The notes beneath the pieces are model-generated. The model ran no database searches. It was not told where the DNA came from and saw only the letters and a program-made list of their open reading frames with translations. Shown piece by piece: positions 14,585-20,543 of a stretch of 28,643 bases of DNA (its first letter is position 1; each line of letters opens with the position of its first letter). Made by a program: the position numbers and the translations under genes. Source of the stretch: a virus; the IMG/VR virus record IMGVR_UViG_3300006752_000148, positions 1 to 28,643 of that record; one strand, written 5' to 3'.

Positions 14585-14778
14585 TGTTTGTAATCGCTAG
14601 ACATCCTGGAACCGAGTTCGAGCAGCACCTGCTGCCGTCTCGTCGTAAGTGGGTCGAACCTGGTGAGGGTTGGCATTATACATCTATGAAGATGGCTATC
14701 CGAGCTTACAAAAAAGTGGTCGACCGATATCCCCCATACAAAAACATTACTGAAATAGTGCGTGTTTCTGCGCATTAA
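14584..14778 (+). CDS. small basic hypothetical protein (64 aa)
   Basis: A 64-residue protein with several His, Arg and Tyr: MFVIARHPGTEFEQHLLPSR near the start and a basic helix MKMAIRAYKKVVDRYP later. It begins by TAATG overlap with the acidic gene before it; an acidic/basic coupled pair is compatible with two proteins that bind each other, though this is inference. No family recognised. The promoter at 14797 follows 18 bases after its stop. Confidence 0.6.
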   Translation: MFVIARHPGTEFEQHLLPSRRKWVEPGEGWHYTSMKMAIRAYKKVVDRYPPYKNITEIVRVSAH

Positions 14779-14796
14779 TTGGTGTGAAAAAAACTG

Positions 14797-14828
14797 TTGA
14801 CTTTATATCGGAATCAGGAGATGATAAG
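14797..14828 (+). promoter_or_regulatory. early-type promoter
   Basis: AAACTGTTGACT (-35 at 14797-14802) and a weaker -10 region GATAAG (14823-14828) aligned with the TATAAT of the 14322 promoter; TAAGAT at 14825 is an alternative. Spacer about 20 bases. Confidence 0.6.
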
Positions 14829-14862
14829 ATATAGTCAAGAGAGAGGAAATTTGATTATGATT
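14825..14862 (+). repeat. duplicated leader, copy 1
   Basis: From TAAGATATAGTC through AAGAGAGAGG and AAATTTGATTATGATT this leader matches 16468-16507 except for one extra AG in the second copy. It covers the end of the promoter, the ribosome site and the first two codons of the gene at 14857. The A/U-rich, AUG-containing end is what RegA-type repressors bind in T4 (inference). Confidence 0.8.
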
Positions 14863-15327
14863 ACTTTTGGTATAGAAGGCTTTAAGCATAAGAAGATGAT
14901 GGAAGAGTATGTATTGAACATGCTTGACTATCTGGACATCAGTGATGAGTCAGAAGCTGACATTGAGATCACATTGACTGATCGTTGTGATGGTGATGCC
15001 GGTGGCTATTGTCATGGTGACGAAGAGCAAGTAGAGATTGAGCTTGCTACTCACGTTCAAGACTATGAGATTCCATACGAGCGTCTGATGATTAACTTAG
15101 CTCATGAGATGGTTCATGCTAAGCAGCTTATCAGTGGTGAGCTTTGTGATAAGGGTGTTGTGGGTGTAACCAATACACCTGAGAAGATCGAGCTGTCTAT
15201 GAAGCAGGTATGGAAGGGTGAAGAGTATATCGATTGCCCATACTGGGATCAGCCTTGGGAAAAAGAAGCATACTCGATGGAGAAGAATGTCTTTAAGGCA
15301 TGCTTTCCGATTGGACTTACGATATGA
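14857..15327 (+). CDS. HExxH metallopeptidase-like protein
   Basis: A 156-residue protein with a zincin motif at about 83-87 (LAHEMVHAKQLISGEL) and a downstream PWEKEAYSMEKN whose Glu could be the third zinc ligand (SprT/WSS1-like arrangement). The N-terminal half is acidic and includes CDGDAGGYCHGDE, with Cys/His that might form another metal site. It could be a small protease aimed at a host protein or at DNA-bound proteins. It is first in the transcript from the 14797 promoter; the start at 14857 is set by the AGAGAGAGG site and shared leader. The frame upstream to 14797 passes through the promoter and was rejected. Confidence 0.75.
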   Translation: MITFGIEGFKHKKMMEEYVLNMLDYLDISDESEADIEITLTDRCDGDAGGYCHGDEEQVEIELATHVQDYEIPYERLMINLAHEMVHAKQLISGELCDKGVVGVTNTPEKIELSMKQVWKGEEYIDCPYWDQPWEKEAYSMEKNVFKACFPIGLTI

Positions 15328-15572
15328 AAATGATACTTATTGCTACTGCATTAGCTGGACTTCAACCAATTTATGCAGATGAAGAAACTTGTAACAAAGC
15401 AGTTATTGCTTTAAACCAATCACAAGATTATTCCGATGCTGTGTGCATTCCAATGCCAGAGGGGACTGTTCGTGAGAATGAACGTACCGTAGCTATGGAC
15501 CAGTTCCTCTACATGATGGATGTTCTTACTGACCTAGCTGAACGTGATAACCAATATGGATATTACGAATGA
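15324..15572 (+). CDS. possible exported small protein
   Basis: An 82-residue protein starting by ATGA overlap with the metallopeptidase. The first 18 residues (MKMILIATALAGLQPIYA) look like a secretory signal with an A-x-A-like cut before DEETC. The mature part has two Cys (C at about 23 and near 43, in TCNKAV and AVCIP), which could form one disulfide, and an acidic helix. If exported it would act in the periplasm, for example in superinfection exclusion, but there is no motif to show this. Confidence 0.65.
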   Translation: MKMILIATALAGLQPIYADEETCNKAVIALNQSQDYSDAVCIPMPEGTVRENERTVAMDQFLYMMDVLTDLAERDNQYGYYE

Positions 15573-15838
15573 TTGTCTCAGAGTTTAACTTCAAGAAGAT
15601 TCATGAGTATAAAGGTTATACACTGGGTCTTGAATTGATGGAAGATAGTGATGGCTTTGATAAGCAGTCCTATTCTATCTTTAAGTATCAGAAGGATGAT
15701 ATCCATGAAAGTAATGGACAACAATACATACTAGCATCATATTTACATGTTGAATATTTATCGGGTTTTACTTATACTAGTAAGGGTGTGATAGAGAGCT
15801 TCAAGGAGAGAGTAGATGGCATTTCAACGAGCGGGTAA
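15569..15838 (+). CDS. hypothetical protein (89 aa)
   Basis: An 89-residue protein joined by ATGA overlap to the preceding gene. It looks like a small beta-rich fold: YKGYTLGLELM, YSIFKYQK, QQYILASYLHVEYLSG, then a helix SKGVIESFKERVDG. The tyrosine-rich strands and final helix recall small immunity- or inhibitor-like phage proteins, without any recognisable family. Its end overlaps the next gene by 23 bases. Confidence 0.65.
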   Translation: MIVSEFNFKKIHEYKGYTLGLELMEDSDGFDKQSYSIFKYQKDDIHESNGQQYILASYLHVEYLSGFTYTSKGVIESFKERVDGISTSG

Positions 15839-16061
15839 GTCCCATATGGCTTCGGCCGGTGCTTTGGATCGTAAGGATTCGCAAGCATATAGTATTGACC
15901 CTAAGAAACTTATTACGTTTCTTGGATCATGTGTGGAGCAGCTAGAGCTAGCTGACCACGAAGACGCAGCGTTCTATATCGAGCAGCTGCAAACGTACTT
16001 CGAGGAGGACTGGAAGCCCGGTCGTTCATTCGAAGAACCTCACCGAGTCCTCGGACTCTAA
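15816..16061 (+). CDS. hypothetical protein (81 aa)
   Basis: An 81-residue protein with an AAGGAGAGAG ribosome site. After a basic N-terminus (MAFQRAGKSHMAS) it is mostly helical: DPKKLITFLGSCVEQLELAD and EDAAFYIEQLQTYFEEDW, two amphipathic helices that could form a hairpin. No family recognised. It belongs to the run of small genes transcribed from 14797. Confidence 0.65.
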   Translation: MAFQRAGKSHMASAGALDRKDSQAYSIDPKKLITFLGSCVEQLELADHEDAAFYIEQLQTYFEEDWKPGRSFEEPHRVLGL

Positions 16062-16083
16062 CTTAATCCTGAAAGGATATATT

Positions 16084-16365
16084 ATGACTAAAGTAAACAA
16101 AGCAATTGAACATTTGAAGAACCACCCTGAAGGTGTATCATGGGGTAATATGGCTAAATGGCTGAACACATCATATGATGGTGTTCGTGCTCTGATGAGC
16201 CAGGTTCGTAAACAAGGCTATGTTGTCTATGCAAACAAAGGTGGCTTTGATGACCAAGGTCGTCAGCGTCAAACTAGCTATCGCATTGGCACACCTACCA
16301 AAGAAATGGTTGCATTCTACTACAACCACGTAGGTGCTAAACGTGGCCCAGTAGCGTCTCGCTAA
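16084..16365 (+). CDS. winged-helix DNA-binding protein
   Basis: A 93-residue protein that reads as a compact winged helix: helix 1 NKAIEHLKNHPEG, helix 2 SWGNMAKWLN, recognition helix YDGVRALMSQVRKQG, then a two-strand wing YVVYANKGG..QTSYRIG and a basic tail with KRGPVASR. This is the shape of small phage/host regulators that bind DNA. It has its own AAAGGA site 22 bases after the previous gene and is followed at once by a terminator (16374), so it ends the 14797 transcript. It is a candidate regulator of the nearby terminator-promoter cassettes (inference). Confidence 0.7.
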   Translation: MTKVNKAIEHLKNHPEGVSWGNMAKWLNTSYDGVRALMSQVRKQGYVVYANKGGFDDQGRQRQTSYRIGTPTKEMVAFYYNHVGAKRGPVASR

Positions 16366-16373
16366 AAATATTG

Positions 16374-16406
16374 ACGGAGGGCTGCGATGTAGTCCTCCGT
16401 TTTTTA
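16374..16406 (+). terminator. rho-independent terminator
   Basis: ACGGAGG (16374-16380) pairs with CCTCCGT (16394-16400) across a 13-base loop and runs into T6 (16400-16405). It closes the operon from 14797 and lies 34 bases before the next promoter. Confidence 0.88.
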
Positions 16407-16439
16407 TTCTAAATTTATTTGTTTTTATCAAAAAAACTG

Positions 16440-16470
16440 TTGACCTTTTCGTGGTTATGTCCGATAATAA
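16440..16470 (+). promoter_or_regulatory. early-type promoter directly after terminator
   Basis: AAAAACTGTTGACC with the -35 at 16440-16445 and TAATAA at 16465-16470, 19-base spacer (GATAAT at 16463 gives 17). The architecture matches the promoters at 14322 and 14797. Confidence 0.65.
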
Positions 16471-16507
16471 GATATAGTCAAGAGAGAGAGGAAATTTGAT
16501 TATGATT
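16468..16507 (+). repeat. duplicated leader, copy 2
   Basis: Second copy of the leader at 14825-14862, with AGAGAGAGAGG in place of AGAGAGAGG. It includes the ribosome site and first two codons (ATGATT) of the gene at 16502. Confidence 0.8.
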
Positions 16508-17143
16508 GATTACGGTAAAGTTTATGAAGAAGTAGATTTCTTTTTGCAGTCTCGTGAAGGTCTGTGTAACCCTAAGAAGAAAGAAACCTATGCTATTTTC
16601 GTTAAAGAGTTGGCTGGCATCTTAGCTGGTGCTGCTTATGAAAATAATTTGACTACAGAAGATGTATGTCGTTTCCTTAATCTAGCTTATTACCACACGA
16701 TCGATGATTTGGACACAAGTGGTAAGCTAACAGAGGTAGCTGATCTTATTAGCACTGAGCTTTTGACGCATCCTTTATATGAGATCGTTGAGCATACATT
16801 AATGAAGTATATTCCTGCAAGTGTTCAAGCTGGTCCTGGTGAATTCTTCTTCTGCTTCTTTGACAGCAACTCAACATTTGGTATTGACAACCAGGCTGGA
16901 TATGATATTATCACAGACAATGTGAAGACCGAATTGAAGACTCTTGGTTCTAACTTTACAACACCTGAGCTGTTTGATCAGTATGCAGAAAGTGATGATG
17001 TTGACCGCTTGCTGGTTGTCCATCCTGTATCGAATGCTGCTAAGCCTCGTCAGCGTAGTCAGTATGCATGCGTACGTACTGAGAAGTGGAGAGAAGCATT
17101 TACTCATACTGGTAAGAATGGTTCGCTGGTTCTGGTTGCATAA
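16502..17143 (+). CDS. possible PD-(D/E)xK nuclease-fold protein
   Basis: A 213-residue protein. The N-terminal half is helical. The second half holds GPGEFFFCFFDSN, then GIDNQAGYDIITDNVKTELK, where a D (in GYDII) is followed by E-L-K, the order of the PD-(D/E)xK nuclease core with an upstream Glu. Later come RLLVVHP and a Q/R-rich stretch (KPRQRSQYACVRTEKW). The Pro of the motif is missing, so the call is tentative. It has its own early-type promoter and the duplicated leader. The next gene also has a PD-(D/E)xK pattern, which strengthens the idea of paired nuclease-like proteins. The ATG at 16502 is preferred to a TTG at 16496. Confidence 0.5.
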   Translation: MIDYGKVYEEVDFFLQSREGLCNPKKKETYAIFVKELAGILAGAAYENNLTTEDVCRFLNLAYYHTIDDLDTSGKLTEVADLISTELLTHPLYEIVEHTLMKYIPASVQAGPGEFFFCFFDSNSTFGIDNQAGYDIITDNVKTELKTLGSNFTTPELFDQYAESDDVDRLLVVHPVSNAAKPRQRSQYACVRTEKWREAFTHTGKNGSLVLVA

Positions 17144-17146
17144 ATA
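17139..17146 (+). promoter_or_regulatory. T4-late-like promoter CATAAATA
   Basis: CATAAATA containing the TAA stop of the preceding gene, 22 bases before the 17168 start and its AGAGG ribosome site. One mismatch to TATAAATA. Confidence 0.6.
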
Positions 17147-17167
17147 TATCAGCAATAAGAGGTTCCA

Positions 17168-17983
17168 ATGAGTAGTGCTAAAGCGTTTGCTGATGAGAAT
17201 GCAGCATTTGATAAACTTAAAAATTACCTTAATCGTAAGGCTGATGTCTTTCAAGCTCCGGCTGGAGCAGACGCTGGGTTTCCGGATTATGGATTTACAG
17301 TTTACTTAGATGACAATTCTACTGTGGATCTTCATATCGAGTATAAAAACTCACATACAGCACAGATGGGTAGTATGAGAGATTGGCACTTTGATGGCAG
17401 ACAATTTAGTACACCAGACTCTAATAGTGAACAGAAGGATGAGTTAATATCATTAATGAACAATACTCCTGTTGCTATTAGGAATGGTAAACGACTATTG
17501 AAGGACCTTAAAACATTCTTCTCTGCAGATGTTAAGTCTATCTACTCAGGTTCTCTGACCGTAATTAAAGACAAGCTGCAGCGATATAATTCTTTGATGC
17601 AGTTTGTGGAAAATACTAGAGACTATCAGATAGCTAACATTGCTGATTCGCAACTTGGTAATAAGATTATAACACATTACAAAAACAAGTTTAAGAAGAG
17701 TAGAGTTACAGGTAGAGCATCAGGTCACATTCTATTGATGCAAATTAAAGATGAGATGTGGTATCTCGATACATATGGAACTGTTACTCCAGCTATATTA
17801 GAAGAAGTATCGAAGAAGATTGGTGCAAATAAGACAATACAAAGGATGACAGGTTTGACTGCTCAATTAGAAGTTAGAATCCAACCGAGGGGGACTACAT
17901 CTAAAGGAGCAAAACCTGTATCGATAGACGTGATGGCTAGCTACCGACTTAAAGGTAAGCCAGCAGGAGGAGCATCATTATGA
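17168..17983 (+). CDS. PD-(D/E)xK nuclease-like protein
   Basis: A 271-residue protein with a clear PD-(D/E)xK core near the N-terminus: an E-containing helix (DENAAFDKLKNYL), then AGFPDYGFTVYLDD, and VDLHIEYKNSHTAQMG, giving P-D followed about 18 residues later by E-Y-K. The middle is helical and basic, and the last third has strands LMQIKDEMWYLDTYG and LEVRIQPRG. Such folds cut DNA in repair, resolution and restriction. It follows a late-type promoter and is coupled (ATGA) to a ligase-like protein, so its product may act in late DNA metabolism or packaging. The substrate is unknown. Confidence 0.65.
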   Translation: MSSAKAFADENAAFDKLKNYLNRKADVFQAPAGADAGFPDYGFTVYLDDNSTVDLHIEYKNSHTAQMGSMRDWHFDGRQFSTPDSNSEQKDELISLMNNTPVAIRNGKRLLKDLKTFFSADVKSIYSGSLTVIKDKLQRYNSLMQFVENTRDYQIANIADSQLGNKIITHYKNKFKKSRVTGRASGHILLMQIKDEMWYLDTYGTVTPAILEEVSKKIGANKTIQRMTGLTAQLEVRIQPRGTTSKGAKPVSIDVMASYRLKGKPAGGASL

Positions 17984-19194
17984 GTTTCAAACAATTATTA
18001 AACGAGAACAAAAATACACATATGGAGCACATTGAAGATCTGATCTTCAATGAGGGTGTTGATGGTACACGCAAAGCTATCAACTTCCTTCGGGACATTC
18101 GAGATATGCTTGCTGGCTCTTCTGGCCGTAAGCTATCTATGACTGTTAAGTGGGATGGAGCCCCTGCTGTATTTGCTGGTGTGGACCCTAGAGATGGTAA
18201 GTTCTTTGTCGCCAAGAAAGGCATCTTTAATAAAGAGCCTAAGGTATACAAGACACAAGCCGAAGTCCGTGCAGATACTTCTGGTGACTTAGCTGATAAG
18301 CTAAGCATTGCTTTGAAGTTACTCCCAGCATTAGGAATTAAAGGTGTCATTCAGGGTGACTTTATGTTTGGCCCCGGTGATGTTAAAACCGAAGATATCG
18401 ATGGTAAGAGTTATCTGACCTTCCATCCTAATACTATTTTGTATGCTGTCGAAACAGGTACACCGTTGGCTAAACAAATAAAGCAATCTCAGATTGGTAT
18501 TGTTTGGCACACAGTATATACTGGTGATTCGTTTGAGACTATGAAGGCCTCATTTGGTAAAGATATAACTAAGAATCTAAGACAGACATCAAAGGTATGG
18601 ATGGACGATGCAACTTACAAAGACTATTCTGGAACGGCTACTCTCACTGCTAGAGAAACTGCTCAGCTTACTAAACAGCTTAGTAGAATTGGCAAGCTAT
18701 TTAACAAAGTTAAATCGCCAGTCCTTAATGAGATCAGTAGGGACAATCAGTTTCTGATTCGTATGAAAGCATTTAACAATGCTTCTATCAGAGGACGAGG
18801 TATCAACTTTAATAATGTCAATAAGGACCTAGAGAAATACTTCGCTGATTTTATTCAGAAAGAAATTGATAAGGTCAAAACACCTGCAGCCAAGCAGAAG
18901 AAAGAACAAACCATGGGTAAGTGGTTAAAGTTTCTTCAGAAGAATCGTCAGCAGATACGGATCATCTACCAGCTGATGGGTATGCTTACAGATGCTAAGC
19001 TGACAGTAATTGACAAACTTAACCGTACAAGTCGTATCAACACATTCTTACGTACGGCATATGGTTTTAAAGTGACCAATCAAGAAGGATTTGTTGCTAT
19101 CGATCGACTCAAAGGAGGAGCTGTCAAGATTGTTGACAGGATGGAGTTTAGTAAAGCTAACTTCAGTCCTGACATTATCAAAGGTTGGCAGTAA
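17980..19194 (+). CDS. ligase-like nucleotidyltransferase with capsid-targeting-like N-terminus
   Basis: A 404-residue protein with motifs of covalent nucleotidyltransferases (DNA/RNA ligases): TVKWDGAPAV (K57-x-D-G, motif I), VAKKG (motif Ia-like, 77-81), VIQGDFMFGPG (motif III, compare GEFAGPG of T4 RNA ligase 2) and, near the C-terminus, EGFV (369-372, motif IV) and AVKIVDRMEFSK (motif V). An insertion of roughly 180 mostly helical residues separates III from IV, and there is no room for an OB domain. The first residues MSFKQLLNEN resemble the T4 capsid-targeting sequence (MKTYQEFIAE type) cut by the gp21 protease. I think related marine-phage proteins carry only a DUF label. AGGAGG lies 9 bases before the ATG. 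Confidence 0.6.
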   Translation: MSFKQLLNENKNTHMEHIEDLIFNEGVDGTRKAINFLRDIRDMLAGSSGRKLSMTVKWDGAPAVFAGVDPRDGKFFVAKKGIFNKEPKVYKTQAEVRADTSGDLADKLSIALKLLPALGIKGVIQGDFMFGPGDVKTEDIDGKSYLTFHPNTILYAVETGTPLAKQIKQSQIGIVWHTVYTGDSFETMKASFGKDITKNLRQTSKVWMDDATYKDYSGTATLTARETAQLTKQLSRIGKLFNKVKSPVLNEISRDNQFLIRMKAFNNASIRGRGINFNNVNKDLEKYFADFIQKEIDKVKTPAAKQKKEQTMGKWLKFLQKNRQQIRIIYQLMGMLTDAKLTVIDKLNRTSRINTFLRTAYGFKVTNQEGFVAIDRLKGGAVKIVDRMEFSKANFSPDIIKGWQ

Positions 19195-19916
19195 TGCTTC
19201 AATTTGCTATCCTGGGACTACACAGGTCTGGCACAAACTATCTAGCAAGAACCATGGACCTTAACTTCCGTAAATCTACGAAGTTAAAGTTTGTCACTGG
19301 TAACGGTGCTCCTCATGATGATGGCAGCCGTAATGTGACACCTGATGAGAACAAAGACATCTCTAAGCATTTGTATGGTATGGAGTCTCATGATATTCCT
19401 GTATACAATTATGTGCTAATACATAAATCACCTTATCAATGGATTGATAGTGTCAGATCTAACCCATTAGACTTTGGATCGTTCTATCCAAAAGCAGCTG
19501 CATTTGATATAGTAGAGATGTGCAAAATCTATAATGAATTCCATATGTATTGGAATAACATGAGTCGTTTTAGGAATGTTCGGATCGTGAAATACGAAGA
19601 GCTGTTAACAAACACTGCAGAACTGCTAGACGGTATTAAGAATCACTGGAGCTTGGATCAGAAGTTTGAGAGCTATAATATGCCTACGAATGTACATAAC
19701 TCTGCTAAGCACTTTGACCAAGAGCACTGGGACAGACAATTTTACACTGAACTGCATTGGGATGATATTGAGATAGTCAATGAAAGCATAAATAAGAGTA
19801 TAATGCGGACACTTCGATACGATTATATCGAAGACCCATCGGATAGGCGATACAAGAGGAAACATGGCATTCCAGTTGAGCGACAATCTACATCCCAGCT
19901 CTCCTTTGATTTCTAA
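19194..19916 (+). CDS. second sulfotransferase-like protein
   Basis: A 240-residue P-loop protein. The N-terminal FAILGLHRSGTNYLARTMD has the 5'-phosphosulfate loop (R-S-G-T-N), LIHKSPYQWIDSVRSN matches the K-x-P-x-x-W-x-x-S 3'-phosphate motif, and RIVKYEELL fits the conserved strand-E-E-L seen in sulfotransferases. It differs in length and sequence from the one at 13493, so the two are not a recent duplication. It starts by TAATG overlap with the ligase-like gene, inside the late operon; the acceptor might be a virion glycan or surface sugar (inference). Confidence 0.75.
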   Translation: MLQFAILGLHRSGTNYLARTMDLNFRKSTKLKFVTGNGAPHDDGSRNVTPDENKDISKHLYGMESHDIPVYNYVLIHKSPYQWIDSVRSNPLDFGSFYPKAAAFDIVEMCKIYNEFHMYWNNMSRFRNVRIVKYEELLTNTAELLDGIKNHWSLDQKFESYNMPTNVHNSAKHFDQEHWDRQFYTELHWDDIEIVNESINKSIMRTLRYDYIEDPSDRRYKRKHGIPVERQSTSQLSFDF

Positions 19917-20502
19917 ACCAATCGAGGATAAACTCGTTGGTGAAACAACCATGCAATTCTTTGATAAGGACGGATATGAACTTAACAAACTTGAACAACT
20001 TTATTATACTGCAAATGATGTGGACATTTCTGAGAAGCATTTATGGCACACCGCCAACCACGTCTCATGGATCATTGATGATGAGTCTAGATCCAGAGGT
20101 CCTGTAATTGACCACAGTCTTGTCAATACAAGATGGGCATATACAGGTGAAGCTAAAGAGCAGCTACTTGATTGGGTGGATCGTAAACCAGAGCTAAGAA
20201 AGCTGTTAATGATTCAACCTAAATGGGGCATAGATTTCTCCTTGGATTGGATAGATGATGAAGAGGCGTTTGAGTTGTTTCATATTGAGTTAGACAGATT
20301 TAGTTTTAGTGCTATCAATCATTATAGAACATCTGCAGAAGCATTGATTCTTGGAATGGATTGGGAAGCAGCTGGTAAAGAAGTTAAACGCAGGAAAGAT
20401 GAGTGGATTAAACTAAGTTCAGACGACCAAAGTGACTGGAAAGTCCAACAATTTGGTTGGCATCGCGCTTTTGATAACCGTAAAGTACTTCAAAAGTCAT
20501 AA
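19864..20502 (+). CDS. conserved-looking hypothetical protein (212 aa)
   Basis: A 212-residue protein starting after GAGGAAAC, 53 bases inside the end of the sulfotransferase gene. It is rich in Trp, Asp and His (LWHTANHVSWIIDD, NTRWAYTGEAKEQLLDWV, QPKWGIDFSLDWID, DWKVQQFGWHRAFDN). I recall similar proteins in marine T4-like phages, all unassigned. No catalytic motif is evident. Its stop codon lies in the late-promoter-like CATAAATA at 20498. Confidence 0.75.
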   Translation: MAFQLSDNLHPSSPLISKPIEDKLVGETTMQFFDKDGYELNKLEQLYYTANDVDISEKHLWHTANHVSWIIDDESRSRGPVIDHSLVNTRWAYTGEAKEQLLDWVDRKPELRKLLMIQPKWGIDFSLDWIDDEEAFELFHIELDRFSFSAINHYRTSAEALILGMDWEAAGKEVKRRKDEWIKLSSDDQSDWKVQQFGWHRAFDNRKVLQKS

Positions 20503-20505
20503 ATA
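20498..20505 (+). promoter_or_regulatory. T4-late-like promoter CATAAATA
   Basis: CATAAATA including the TAA stop of the 19864 gene, followed by further ATAAATA-like repeats to 20515. It precedes the nucleotidyltransferase gene at 20544. Confidence 0.6.
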
Positions 20506-20543
20506 GATAAATAAATGATAACCGGTAAGTCTAAGGAAAACCC

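Noticed and set aside
20498-20515. ATAAATA repeats as a short tandem-repeat origin or iteron
   Set aside because: Only two or three imperfect units, explained by a late promoter and A/T-rich spacer.
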